A DNA stretch of 64,000 nucleotides from Meishania litoralis (GCF_042611095.1 NZ_JBHFPV010000002.1:868001-932000); one strand, 5' to 3'; positions 8,933 through 17,261 are shown, counted from the stretch's first letter. Translations and numbers: made by a program. The notes: generated by a model not told the origin, from the letters alone.

Positions 8933-10015
8933 TTATTGATTTGAGATTTTTGCTCCGTTGTACAACTTCCCTTCGGCCGAAACGATGTATTGTTCATCGG
9001 GCGATAATCCCGAAAGCACTTCCACCCGGTCCCCGAAAGTCCTTCCCAGGCGCAACCAGCGCAAAAGTGCCGTATTGCTCTGGCTTACCGTATAGACGCC
9101 TTTCAATTGCCCGTTGTTCACGATGGCATCCACGGGGATCATTACGGCGGAACTCTTGGTTTTTCGCGCGACTGGAAACTGTACCGTGACATACATGCCC
9201 GACAATATTTTCGCATCGGTCGCATCGAGGACAACCTTGACCAAATATTGGCCACCAGTGTTTTTCGAAGATGTACTGATCTCGGTTACCTTTCCGTTCA
9301 CGGTTTGGCCAAGGGCCTTTAATTGCACCGTTACATCAGTATTCTTGCCGATTTCAAGAATCTCCGATTCGGGTACCATCGCCAATACCTGATAATTTTC
9401 TGGGGATTCCACTTCGAGCAAGGGCATCCCCGGATTGGCCATATCGCCGGCGTTTATGAACTTATTGGTCACTACGCCGCTGAACGGGGCGCGAATGTTC
9501 GCATAGCCCATTTGGGCGTTCACCTCATTCTTCATTTGATTGGCGGACTCCAACCTCGCCTTGGCCATATTGTAGTTCGCCGTAACATCGTCCAACTCCT
9601 TTTGCGACGCACTGTTTTCCTTAAAGAGCGTCGTGAATCTGTTATAGTCTTTCTCGGCATTGTCAAAGGCCGCCCGGGCTTCGGTTATTCCTGCGTTTAC
9701 CTGCGCCAGTTTGGCCGATACATCGGCATTGTTGACACTCAGTAGTAGCTGCCCGCTACGCACCTTTTCTCCTACCTGAACATAGATCTTATCGACATAA
9801 CCCATCATGCGTGTACTGATATCGGCACTTTTGACCGCTTCTACCTTGCCGCTGGCGGTCAAAAAAGAACTGCTATTATCTTCTGAAACGGTCTTGACCT
9901 GAACGGCTACCGCCGGGGAGTTATCGGCTACCCCTTTTTTGTCCTTACCGCCACAACTTGCCAATAATAGGGTCATGCCCAGGGTTACCGCTTGTATGTA
10001 TCTTTTGTTTTTCAT
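8933..10015 (-). CDS. RND efflux periplasmic adaptor (membrane fusion protein)
   Basis: 360-residue HlyD/AcrA-type adaptor linking the inner-membrane pump to the TolC channel. N-terminal lipoprotein signal with lipobox ...LLLASCGG (Cys near 21), a barrel-sandwich/lipoyl half (GYVDKIYVQVGEKVRSGQLL), a coiled-coil hairpin (about 105-165, rich in Ala, Asn and Glu), the second lipoyl half (ANIRAPFSGVVTNKFINAGD) and a beta-barrel domain. It lies 77 bp after tolC and 129 bp before the permease, on the same strand. Length and order are standard for the family. Confidence 0.92.
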   Translation of the reverse strand: MKNKRYIQAVTLGMTLLLASCGGKDKKGVADNSPAVAVQVKTVSEDNSSSFLTASGKVEAVKSADISTRMMGYVDKIYVQVGEKVRSGQLLLSVNNADVSAKLAQVNAGITEARAAFDNAEKDYNRFTTLFKENSASQKELDDVTANYNMAKARLESANQMKNEVNAQMGYANIRAPFSGVVTNKFINAGDMANPGMPLLEVESPENYQVLAMVPESEILEIGKNTDVTVQLKALGQTVNGKVTEISTSSKNTGGQYLVKVVLDATDAKILSGMYVTVQFPVARKTKSSAVMIPVDAIVNNGQLKGVYTVSQSNTALLRWLRLGRTFGDRVEVLSGLSPDEQYIVSAEGKLYNGAKISNQ

Positions 10016-10092
10016 TGTTTTAGTTTATAGTACTTGTACAAATTCTTTAATAATCGTCCTTTATCTATTATCTATTTTTCATGTTCGCAATG

Positions 10093-11394
10093 TCACTCCT
10101 GGGTCAAAAACCGTACATAGGCCAAGGCATAGTTGTGTTGAAATATCGTTGCATAATATTCCAGTTGCTTTTCGGCATATTTTGTTTCGGCCATCAATAT
10201 ATCTGTTGTTTTTTCCAAACCTTGTTTAAAGCGATTGGTCCTGATCCGCAACGATTCCGCAGATTGTTCCAGGGCCAACTTCGTCAGCTTCAATTTATTC
10301 TGGGCGTCGCCCAACCCCCTTTTTGCCCTGTTCAGTTCCAATTGGCTTTCCGATTTATACTGTTCAAGTTGTAATTTCGATTTGTCGTATTCGGCTTTGC
10401 TCTTTTGTGATTTTCCGAAACGTTTGCTTCCCTCGAAGAGGTTCCATTTCAGTTCGGCTCCGAAAAGATATCCGTTGGCATCGCCTTGAAAGATTTCGTC
10501 GTCGTGCAGTTCATAGGTGCCGAAGGCGTTCAATCTTGGTAAAAAGGCCATTTGGTCCGCTTTGTGCATTTGCCGGTAGGCCTCGGTGGCCGATTGCATG
10601 GCCAAAATATCCTTTCTGTTTTCCGAGAAATCCGTTTCGGGAACGGTGTGGTAAACGACCGCCAACGAATCGGCCGGTTTTAAAGTGCCGATCTCGCCAT
10701 CGTTCATCAATACCGACAAATAATTGCTGGCGTTCAAGATATTGCTCTTGGCATACTGTAATTGATTGTCGATTTCGGTTACATGCACCTCTACCTGCAG
10801 TACATCGGCCTTTTGAAGATACCCCTGTCTAAAACTGTTATCGGCGATCCTTTTGTTCTCAATTCCCGTTTCCTTGGCCTTTTCCAACACTTCCACCCTT
10901 TTGTAGGCGAGCTGCAACTGCATATAGGCCTTTTCGACCTCAAGGGCCAAATAATCCTGCGTACGTTCTGATTGCAGTTCGGCGGCGTTCCATTTGGCCT
11001 TGGCCGCCTTGCGTTGAAAAATTCCATCGAAATTCAAAAGGGGCTGTTGTACTTCCACACGTGTGGCATAGTCCTCGATTTGACGGGGATCGTTCAATAG
11101 TTCAGGGGCAAAATCGGCTGCCGTAAGAATCTCTTGGTTGAGTTTTGAGCCAAAGGCCATTAACGGGTTCGTAGTGGCTATCCCTGTATGGGAGACACTG
11201 ATATTGGGCAACAGAACGGCATTCGTCTGATTGAAATCGCCCTTGGCCGCCAGCACATCTTCTTGGGCCATCTTAAGTGTATTATTGCCCGTCATTACTT
11301 TGGCAAGAACCTCTTCCTTGGTAATGGATCTGGTATCTTGCGCCATTCCCGAATAAAGGGCGAATAACAATAAACCTATTAGTTTATACTTCAT
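10093..11394 (-). CDS. TolC family outer-membrane efflux protein
   Basis: 433 residues with a signal peptide (1-18, ending SGMAQD) and the two outer-membrane-factor repeats rich in long amphipathic helices (for example VEKAYMQLQLAYKRVEVLEKAKE near 165 and the mirrored C-terminal part near 355-400). It forms the trimeric outer-membrane channel of the RND system and is the first gene of the operon. The start ATG lies 50 bp downstream of a GTAAC-N4-GTTAC palindrome with a correctly placed TAATTTTG -7 box, so the entire efflux operon appears to be under Crp/Fnr-type control. Confidence 0.92.
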   Translation of the reverse strand: MKYKLIGLLLFALYSGMAQDTRSITKEEVLAKVMTGNNTLKMAQEDVLAAKGDFNQTNAVLLPNISVSHTGIATTNPLMAFGSKLNQEILTAADFAPELLNDPRQIEDYATRVEVQQPLLNFDGIFQRKAAKAKWNAAELQSERTQDYLALEVEKAYMQLQLAYKRVEVLEKAKETGIENKRIADNSFRQGYLQKADVLQVEVHVTEIDNQLQYAKSNILNASNYLSVLMNDGEIGTLKPADSLAVVYHTVPETDFSENRKDILAMQSATEAYRQMHKADQMAFLPRLNAFGTYELHDDEIFQGDANGYLFGAELKWNLFEGSKRFGKSQKSKAEYDKSKLQLEQYKSESQLELNRAKRGLGDAQNKLKLTKLALEQSAESLRIRTNRFKQGLEKTTDILMAETKYAEKQLEYYATIFQHNYALAYVRFLTQE

Positions 11395-11413
11395 CGTATC
11401 AATTTATTTGCGA

Positions 11414-11457
11414 CAAAATTAGAGCGACAAAACGGCCTGCACAGTAACCAATGTTAC
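11414..11457 (-). promoter_or_regulatory. Crp/Fnr-type operator plus -7 box, efflux operon
   Basis: Operator GTAACATTGGTTAC read on the minus strand (plus GTAACCAATGTTAC, 11444-11457), 22-bp spacer, -7 box TAATTTTG (11414-11421), then the tolC start at 11394. The same 44-bp layout recurs at eight other promoters in this window. The palindrome occupies the position of a class II activator, and no -33 TTG stands in the expected place. Confidence 0.75.
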
Positions 11458-11560
11458 CAAAACAAGAGTTGTGGCACGAATCGGAACACACAGTCCATCC
11501 ATTCAGGCAAAAGGCAACGATTTCAATCTCTATTGGCGCAAAGAAATCCGCAAAAACAAT

Positions 11561-11590
11561 AAAGGCACCCCCATCACAAGAGTGCCTTTT
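11561..11590 (-). terminator. Hairpin upstream of tolC
   Basis: AAAGGCAC / GTGCCTTT stem with a 14-nt loop, followed on the minus strand by TTTATTGTTTTT. It lies upstream of the tolC promoter and downstream of a possible 17-residue minus-strand ORF (11616-11669), so it may end a short separate transcript and insulate the efflux operon. Confidence 0.55.
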
Positions 11591-11615
11591 CAACAACCAT
11601 CATTAAAAAATCAAG

Positions 11616-11669
11616 TCATATATTTTCTAGTTCTGAGGGCACAGTAGCGCCCAAGCAATGGACTTTCAT
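11616..11669 (-). other. Possible 17-residue leader-type ORF
   Basis: ATG-initiated 17-codon frame (MKVHCLGATVPSELENI) ending 26 bp before the hairpin at 11561-11590. ORF plus terminator looks like a short transcript of its own. Length alone gives no statistical support, and no function is proposed. Confidence 0.25.
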
Positions 11670-11754
11670 TTGAAAATATATCTTTCAGATGGTATGAGAA
11701 CCTTCTCTATCATTCTGGCGATTGGAAAAAGTTTACCAACTTCATTATTAATAC

Positions 11755-11798
11755 ATGACCAAAGTCACCTTTTGGATTATTTGCCGGAACTATCTTTG
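11755..11798 (+). promoter_or_regulatory. TGAC-N4-GTCA operator variant plus -7 box, copper receptor cassette
   Basis: TGACCAAAGTCA (11756-11767) is an interrupted palindrome sitting at the same distance from a -7 box (TATCTTTG, 11791-11798) as the GTAAC-N4-GTTAC operators elsewhere in the window. The start codon follows four bases after the box, so the mRNA would be nearly leaderless. The changed half-site (TGAC for TAAC) suggests a related Crp/Fnr paralogue; the site at 16541 has one half of each type. Confidence 0.6.
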
Positions 11799-11802
11799 TG
11801 CC

Positions 11803-12180
11803 ATGAAGATCTCAAATCTGGCCATATCGGCTTTTTTTGTTATGATTACTTTGGCCGGTAGCTTAAAAATTACAGGGACTATCGGCTATTATGCACTCTT
11901 TACCGAAGATTTCGTGGAGCGTTTTTGTGAAAACAAGGCGAGACCCGAACTAAATTGTGATGGTAAGTGCGCACTTTCGCAAATGCTCATGCAAAAAGCC
12001 GAAGACGAGCGTATGCCCATAAACCTTGATTGGCTAAAAAATGAGACCGTATTGTTTGTGACAGCATTTTTTTCGGTGCTATTTTTACAACTCAATACCT
12101 CTGATCCAAACTTTCTTCAATACCGAAATCTATATGATTTCAATTTTATCGATCGTGTAACCCACCCTCCCCGACTTTAG
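11803..12180 (+). CDS. Small membrane protein with FC..NCDGKC cysteine motif
   Basis: 125 residues starting at the ATG just after the TATCTTTG -7 box; an upstream ATG at 11755 falls inside the operator and is rejected. Two membrane helices (about 7-28 and 83-97) flank a region with three cysteines in FCENK...LNCDGKCALS. Small proteins with a C-N-K...C-G-K-C pattern sit beside TonB-dependent receptors in many Bacteroidota (from memory). The cysteines suggest copper or another soft metal, consistent with the downstream receptor. The gene lies 83 bp before the receptor and is probably co-transcribed. No named function is known to me. Confidence 0.7.
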   Translation: MKISNLAISAFFVMITLAGSLKITGTIGYYALFTEDFVERFCENKARPELNCDGKCALSQMLMQKAEDERMPINLDWLKNETVLFVTAFFSVLFLQLNTSDPNFLQYRNLYDFNFIDRVTHPPRL

Positions 12181-12263
12181 GGATTTTTTCGAATTCATTT
12201 TGGCCTGGCACTTCATTTATGTGTTCTGGCACTACTTCTATGTATAATTAAACGAATTTAAAA

Positions 12264-14564
12264 ATGAACCTAAAATATATTGGGGCACTCATGGCGTTGC
12301 TATGGGTGCATCTGGTCAACGCACAAAAGTTTGAAGGGCGAATAGTTGACAAAACGAACAATGAACCTTTAATAGGGGCACATATCTCGACCGAAAAGGG
12401 ACTGGCCGCTTATTCCGATAGTGATGGAAATTTCGAAATTGAAATGCCCTCAGAGGTAGCTATAACTTTGAACATTTCTTTTGTAGGATACAAAACATTG
12501 CAACAAAAGGTCGGACCAAGTGACGTGCGTATTGTTTTTCTGATGGAAAAAGCTCCCATTTCAATAGACGGGATAATGGTGACCGGGAATGCCAAAACGG
12601 ATCCCGTGCTGACCATGGAAACCAACGATTACGTGGAAAAAATCGTACAACCCAGAAATGTTGCCGACCTCTTCAATGACATCAATGGGTTTTCATTGAT
12701 AAAGCGTGGCAACTATGCCATCGACCCAAGCTTTAGGGCGGCACAATACGAACAATTGAACGTTCAATTCGATGGGGGCACGAAGGCCATGCATGCATGC
12801 CCCAATAGAATGGATCCCGTTACCACCCATGTCATACCTGAGGAAATCGAGAAAATCGAAATCATCAAAGGGCCCTATACCGTACGCTATGGGGCAACTT
12901 TCGGTGGCATTATTAATATGGTCACCCAAAAGCCCGAAGCAGCGGATTTTGGACTTCACGGCAGCGTCAACGCCGGGTACGAAAGCAATGGGAATTCTAT
13001 CGTATCAATGGCGCGATTACAACAGGCCACAGAGAATTATGATATTGTCGGAAATGTCGGTTTTCGCGATTTTGGCAATTATGAAGATGGCGATGGCACC
13101 GAAATCCCTTCTTCTTTCCGTAGTCTTGATTACGGGGTAAAAGCAGCCTATAATTTTACACCGCACCAACGCCTACAGGCCCATTGGAGGCAATCATACG
13201 GGCGCGATGTTCTACATGCTGGCTTGCCCATGGATACCGATGAAGACAATAGCAGTATTCTCTCTTTAGACTATAAGTTAACAGGTTTGAGCGGGCTGGT
13301 CAATAATGTTGAGGTCAAGGTCTATTACAGCTATGTAGACCATATTATGAGCAACACAAGAAGACCAAGCTTTATGATGGTCGATGCGCTTTCGGCCATT
13401 GATGCGACCACCGCTGGCGGAAAAGTCGAATTCAAGTTGAGGCCAAACGAGAAACTTTCCCTTTATTCGGGTGTGGATGTGCTGCATATAGCGAGGGACG
13501 GGCAACGTACCCGTTTGGTCAAACGCAATGCCGTGGGACCCTTGCCCATGCCTATGGAATTTACCGATAAGGTCTGGCAAGATTCGTATATCAACGATAT
13601 CGGGGTTTTCGCAGAAAGCAAATACCCTTTAACCGAAAAGACGATGTTGACCGCAGGTCTGCGATATGATAATGTTACTTCAGAAATCAAAGATCCCGAG
13701 GCCGATTTTCAAGCTATGTATCCTGATTTGGATAAACGTACAGAGCACAATGTTAGCGGCACCGTATCGGTCAAATATGTTCCATCAACACGGCTTATCA
13801 TGGAAATGGCCTTTGGAAGGGGTGTTCGGTCGGCCAACATGATCGAAAGGGTCATCAACCATTTTACGGTCGGGCAAGATGCTTATGAATACATCGGCAA
13901 CCCTGAACTCGATGCCGAAGTCAACAATCAGTTCGAAATCGGCTTCAAAGGGTCGCTGCCCTTGTCCAACAATAATTCGGATAGGTTCAATTACGGAACG
14001 TCTTTTTATTATTCGTTCTACGAGAATTATATCGTAGCCGTTATCGATGAAACCCAGACGCGAAAATTCATGCCGACACAGCAACCCGTGAACCCAAAGG
14101 TTTTCCGCAATTTGGACGAAGCCTACAAAACTGGATTTGAGGTCATGGCAGGGTTCGATTTTTATAACAACTTCAACTTTATGACCGAAATCGCATACGT
14201 TTATGCGAAGAACAAAGACCTTAATGAATCTTTGCCTTTGGCTGCGCCCTTGACGAGCCGGTTCAAACTTGGCTACAAAAGGGATAGATTTTGGGTAAAT
14301 GCCAATTACACCATAACTTCCAGGCAAGATAACATTGCACTTTCATTCGGTGAACGGTCAACACCGGGGTACCAAATATTGGATTTACGGCTTGGAGTCG
14401 TACCGTTTAAAAAATTGACCCTTGGTGTGGCGGCGTTGAACGTTTTGGACGAATCTTATAACAACCATCTTAATTTTGCTTTCAACAATCAAGCTAATTT
14501 CGACAGGATTCCCATAAATGACCCCGGAAGGAATTTATCCGCCTTTTTGCAATACAAATTCTAA
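12264..14564 (+). CDS. TonB-dependent receptor, copper (OprC/NosA-like) type
   Basis: 766-residue outer-membrane receptor. A signal peptide (1-20) is followed by a carboxypeptidase-like regulatory domain (about 22-100, VDKTNNEPLIGAHI), a plug domain (about 110-230) and a 22-strand barrel ending in an aromatic residue (LSAFLQYKF). The plug carries MHACPNRMDP, the Met/His/Cys-Pro-Asn-x-Met-Asp-Pro motif of copper receptors OprC and NosA, so the likely cargo is copper. Transport would use the TonB-ExbBD system encoded elsewhere. Its partner is the Cys-rich membrane protein just upstream, and expression is probably set by the promoter at 11755-11798. Confidence 0.85.
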   Translation: MNLKYIGALMALLWVHLVNAQKFEGRIVDKTNNEPLIGAHISTEKGLAAYSDSDGNFEIEMPSEVAITLNISFVGYKTLQQKVGPSDVRIVFLMEKAPISIDGIMVTGNAKTDPVLTMETNDYVEKIVQPRNVADLFNDINGFSLIKRGNYAIDPSFRAAQYEQLNVQFDGGTKAMHACPNRMDPVTTHVIPEEIEKIEIIKGPYTVRYGATFGGIINMVTQKPEAADFGLHGSVNAGYESNGNSIVSMARLQQATENYDIVGNVGFRDFGNYEDGDGTEIPSSFRSLDYGVKAAYNFTPHQRLQAHWRQSYGRDVLHAGLPMDTDEDNSSILSLDYKLTGLSGLVNNVEVKVYYSYVDHIMSNTRRPSFMMVDALSAIDATTAGGKVEFKLRPNEKLSLYSGVDVLHIARDGQRTRLVKRNAVGPLPMPMEFTDKVWQDSYINDIGVFAESKYPLTEKTMLTAGLRYDNVTSEIKDPEADFQAMYPDLDKRTEHNVSGTVSVKYVPSTRLIMEMAFGRGVRSANMIERVINHFTVGQDAYEYIGNPELDAEVNNQFEIGFKGSLPLSNNNSDRFNYGTSFYYSFYENYIVAVIDETQTRKFMPTQQPVNPKVFRNLDEAYKTGFEVMAGFDFYNNFNFMTEIAYVYAKNKDLNESLPLAAPLTSRFKLGYKRDRFWVNANYTITSRQDNIALSFGERSTPGYQILDLRLGVVPFKKLTLGVAALNVLDESYNNHLNFAFNNQANFDRIPINDPGRNLSAFLQYKF

Positions 14565-14566
14565 AC

Positions 14567-14600
14567 AAAACCAATGGGGCCAAAAGCCCCATTGGTTTTT
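14567..14600 (+). terminator. Rho-independent terminator after the TonB receptor
   Basis: Stem AAAACCAATGGGGC / GCCCCATTGGTTTT with a 5-nt loop and following T-run, three bases past the receptor stop codon. Confidence 0.85.
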
Positions 14601-14662
14601 CATTTCAAAAGACTTTTGTTCGTTTCATAGGCCCTTAGAAACAAGGTTTATAAATTTATAAA

Positions 14663-14692
14663 AAAAGACGATACCGAATCGTATCGTCTTTT
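14663..14692 (-). terminator. Rho-independent terminator after sulfide:quinone oxidoreductase
   Basis: Stem AAAAGACGATAC / GTATCGTCTTTT with a 6-nt loop. On the minus strand it is followed by more Ts, and it lies 26 bp past the stop of the oxidoreductase gene at 14718. Confidence 0.8.
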
Positions 14693-14717
14693 CAAATCTT
14701 ACCCTTTGTCTAGTTCG

Positions 14718-16028
14718 TCATACATCTTGCCCCTTCATCATTTTGTTCCAATATAAATAGGGTAGTCCGTATTTTTTAAGCATCCATAGACGCCAATGTT
14801 CCTTTGAAGAATCAGAAATCAACATGCGTTTCAACTTTGGATCTGGGGTAAAATTGTTATGGTAATCAAATTCCGCCAGCACCATTTTTCCATAATCGGT
14901 TACAAGCGGACATGAAGAATACCCATTGTAGGCTTTGTTGCCCCTGTGGTTCGCATTGACCAACAAATCTAGATTGTCGACCACGATCGGCACCTGCTTG
15001 CGAATGGCAGCACCTGTTTTGGCCGTGGGCAACGCCGCAACGTCGCCCAGACCAAATACATTGGGGAACTTATTGTGCTGCATGGTCTTATGGTCCACAT
15101 CCAACCAACCCGCATTATTGACCAAGGGCGAATCTTGTACAAACTTAGGTGCCACCGACGGGGGAGCCGTGTGCATCATGTCATAGTGAATACCATATCG
15201 ATTGCCATCCACCGTAACTTTTACGTCTTTGTAATTGTATTGGAATGTTTCATCCAGTTGCAATTCGTTACCTTCTTCGCCAGTAATCACCACACATCCG
15301 CCTGCCGAGATGTCCTTGCCCATTTCGTACCATGCAATCTGTTTTTCGGCATCAACGGCCACAAGCTTATGATGAAACCTTAAATTGATATCTTTTCTAT
15401 CGACCACCTTCATCAGCGTTTCGGCTACTTCTTTTACCCCGAAAATAACCGTACCCCCGGTGGCGAACACGACATCGGTCTTTTTTCGTACACCGCTCTT
15501 CCTAAAATGACTTTCGGCCAAATACATTATTTTCTGTGGTGCCCCGCCACATTTAATGGGTGTTGTGGGTTGCGTAAATAACGCCGTGCCCCCTTTGAAA
15601 TTCTTGATGACCTCCCAAGTATGTTTAGGATCTGTGTAGTTGCTACAGACCACACCTTTGTCCATTGCCTCACCCAAACCCGGAACCAGGCTAAAATCAT
15701 ATGTCAATCCTGGTGCTACCACCAAGTAATCGTATGTGATGTCGCCATTGTTCGCCGTACGCACCCTATTGTTTTCTGGATCAAGACCTGTTGCTTTGTC
15801 CTTTATCCATTTGGCACCATCTGGCATTACCGAAGACATGGGCCTTGCCGTTTTGTCATAATCGTACGCTCCGGCACCTACCAAAGTCCATGCAGGTTGA
15901 TAATAGTGCGTATCCGCCGGTTCTATGATGGCAACGTCCTTCGCATTTTTTTGCCTGATAAGCTGTGCGGCCACCATAATTCCCGCGGTGCCTCCTCCGA
16001 TAATAAGTATTTGATGATGTGAGCTCAT
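14718..16028 (-). CDS. sqr: Sulfide:quinone oxidoreductase, type II (SQOR-like)
   Basis: Flavoprotein oxidising sulfide to persulfide or polysulfide with electrons passed to menaquinone at the membrane. Start chosen at MSSHHQIL (436 aa); 24 upstream in-frame codons overlap the promoter. Seen: FAD-binding GGGTAGIMVAAQL at 9-21, the type II hallmark PIKCGGAPQKIMYL near 158-171, and a second cysteine in YSSCPLVTDYGKMVLAEF near 373. These are the two redox cysteines of mitochondrial-type SQOR. It is the entry enzyme of the sulfide route whose later steps (MBL-rhodanese fusions, rhodanese, SulP) lie at 19-25 kb. Promoter with operator at 16083-16096. Confidence 0.9.
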   Translation of the reverse strand: MSSHHQILIIGGGTAGIMVAAQLIRQKNAKDVAIIEPADTHYYQPAWTLVGAGAYDYDKTARPMSSVMPDGAKWIKDKATGLDPENNRVRTANNGDITYDYLVVAPGLTYDFSLVPGLGEAMDKGVVCSNYTDPKHTWEVIKNFKGGTALFTQPTTPIKCGGAPQKIMYLAESHFRKSGVRKKTDVVFATGGTVIFGVKEVAETLMKVVDRKDINLRFHHKLVAVDAEKQIAWYEMGKDISAGGCVVITGEEGNELQLDETFQYNYKDVKVTVDGNRYGIHYDMMHTAPPSVAPKFVQDSPLVNNAGWLDVDHKTMQHNKFPNVFGLGDVAALPTAKTGAAIRKQVPIVVDNLDLLVNANHRGNKAYNGYSSCPLVTDYGKMVLAEFDYHNNFTPDPKLKRMLISDSSKEHWRLWMLKKYGLPYLYWNKMMKGQDV

Positions 16029-16052
16029 TGTTGCTTTCTTTTTTGAATATGT

Positions 16053-16096
16053 TAAATATAAATAGTAATGATCGGCATTTTTGTAACATTGGTTAC
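16053..16096 (-). promoter_or_regulatory. Crp/Fnr-type operator plus -7 box, sqr
   Basis: Plus-strand GTAACATTGGTTAC (16083-16096), 22-bp spacer, TATATTTA -7 box (16053-16060), then the ATG at 16028. No -33 TTG is seen in the spacer, so transcription is likely activator dependent. Confidence 0.75.
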
Positions 16097-16131
16097 ACAA
16101 GTTTGATCAAAAAGGCAGGAACCTAAACGAT

Positions 16132-16164
16132 AAAGGCCTGTTCCAAACACTGGAACAGGCCTTT
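16132..16164 (-). terminator. Hairpin terminator after the DUF2892 gene
   Basis: Stem AAAGGCCTGTTCCA / TGGAACAGGCCTTT with a 5-nt loop, 24 bp past the stop of the DUF2892 gene (16188) and before the sqr operator. Confidence 0.75.
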
Positions 16165-16187
16165 ATCGAAATTCGATCACACTTAAA

Positions 16188-16394
16188 TTATTGCTTAACC
16201 TTACATGTGTTGATCCCGAATATGGAATATAACGGACAAATACTGACAAAACTCGTCAGCAAAAATATGGCCGCCAATGCCAACAATACATAGGCCAAAG
16301 TGCCATCTATAACCTTAAAATAATATAGGGCGGCAACGACCAAAGCAACTATTATGCGGATGGTACGATCCGCTCCTCCCATGTTTTTTTTCAT
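16188..16394 (-). CDS. DUF2892 (YgaP-type) membrane protein
   Basis: 68 residues beginning MKKNMGGADRTIRIIVALVV, the canonical DUF2892 opening (N-G-x-x-D-R-x-x-R), with two membrane helices (about 11-27 and 33-52) and the C-terminal CPLYSIFGINTC motif with two cysteines. DUF2892 forms the membrane tail of the sulfurtransferase YgaP, and free-standing copies accompany sulfide genes. It is 11 bp after a 33-residue membrane ORF and shares that ORF's promoter at 16512-16554, next to sqr. Confidence 0.88.
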   Translation of the reverse strand: MKKNMGGADRTIRIIVALVVAALYYFKVIDGTLAYVLLALAAIFLLTSFVSICPLYSIFGINTCKVKQ

Positions 16395-16405
16395 AATATG
16401 TGGTT

Positions 16406-16507
16406 TTAATTAGTATTAAAAAATTGGACAAATAGAACAATGCTTGTCACAATGCCTATGCATATAAGGCATATCAACAAAAGCTTTATACCTTTGTTCA
16501 TATTCAT
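16406..16507 (-). CDS. 33-residue single-helix membrane protein
   Basis: Small ORF starting MNMNKGIKLLLICL and consisting of a charged N-terminus and one hydrophobic helix (about 8-29) with two cysteines. It precedes the DUF2892 gene by 11 bp. Support comes from position: the start is 34 bp downstream of the operator at 16541-16554, where every other operator in this island precedes a real gene by 34-57 bp. A second in-frame ATG (codon 3) is possible. Function unknown; it could be a small partner subunit of the DUF2892 protein. Confidence 0.55.
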   Translation of the reverse strand: MNMNKGIKLLLICLICIGIVTSIVLFVQFFNTN

Positions 16508-16511
16508 ATCA

Positions 16512-16554
16512 CAAATTAAAAATAAAACAAGACAACCCTTGTGACAATTGTTAC
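16512..16554 (-). promoter_or_regulatory. Crp/Fnr-type operator (hybrid half-sites) plus -7 box
   Basis: Plus-strand GTGACAATTGTTAC (16541-16554): one GTGAC half and one GTTAC half. A -7-like TTAATTTG lies at 16512-16519 (or TAATTTGT at 16511-16518), 21-22 bp away. It drives the small ORF/DUF2892 pair. The degenerate half makes it the weakest of the GTAAC-type sites. Confidence 0.55.
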
Positions 16555-16578
16555 AACCGGCGAATTTTTTGTTCAAGT

Positions 16579-17217
16579 TTATTCAACTAAAACAATGGTC
16601 CCTTGTTTTAATATCACAAATCCTTGATTTTCAAGCTTTTTCAATAACCGAGATATGACCTCTCGAGATGATCCAAGTTCATCGGCAATATGTTGATGGG
16701 TCGTGTGCAGGGTATTGCTTTTTTTCAGATTAGCCTCTTTCCGCAGATAATCCAGAAGTCTAATGTCCTTGTTAGCGAAAGTCAGCACTTCGATTACATG
16801 GAGCAATTCTTCGAATTTTTCGTTAAAGAGATCATAGGCAAATTCATTCCATTTAGGATGGTTGTTGACCATGGCCAGTACTTTCTCGCCCGAAACAACA
16901 ACAACTTCTGCATCTTCTTCGATAACCGCCTTTACCTGACTTTGACCATTTCGGAGTAGGGTAGCCAAAGATATTGCACAGCTTTCGCCCGGTTTGATAT
17001 AGTACAAAAGAACTTCACCACCGCTTGTACTCTCTTCCTTAAATACCTTTACCAATCCGGAAATCAAAAGGGGTATCGCCCTAATATATTCACCTTGTTT
17101 AAGGATTACGGTCCCTGCCTTGAAGTTACGTACCTGGCTCGCCGAAATCAGTTCTTCCTTAAGAAGTGGCATTCTTGCCAATTCAGGAAAATGAAGATCC
17201 AATACTTTGCCTATCAC
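16579..17217 (-). CDS. Crp/Fnr family transcription regulator (copy 1)
   Basis: About 212 residues: N-terminal cyclic-nucleotide-type beta-roll (FKAGTVILKQGEYIRAIPLLISGLVKVF), dimer helix, and C-terminal winged HTH whose recognition helix region reads HQHIADELGSSREVISRLLKKLE. Start taken at GTG 17217 (VIGKVLDLHFPEL...); the longer frame runs back into the racemase gene, and the first ATG (17172) would remove the conserved N-terminal helix. Where copy 2 (25463) has CSMTLTCCMG, this copy has CAISLATLLR, so it lacks the cysteine cluster and may not sense the same signal. It probably binds the GTAAC-N4-GTTAC sites nearby. Confidence 0.85.
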   Translation of the reverse strand: MIGKVLDLHFPELARMPLLKEELISASQVRNFKAGTVILKQGEYIRAIPLLISGLVKVFKEESTSGGEVLLYYIKPGESCAISLATLLRNGQSQVKAVIEEDAEVVVVSGEKVLAMVNNHPKWNEFAYDLFNEKFEELLHVIEVLTFANKDIRLLDYLRKEANLKKSNTLHTTHQHIADELGSSREVISRLLKKLENQGFVILKQGTIVLVE

Positions 17218-17261
17218 TTTTTGCTTAAAGATAAAGAAACAACCGGATATTAGATAACTTT

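Noticed and set aside
11399..11596. Minus-strand 65-codon frame upstream of tolC
   Set aside because: It covers the operator, the -7 box and the terminator hairpin and has no protein-like features.
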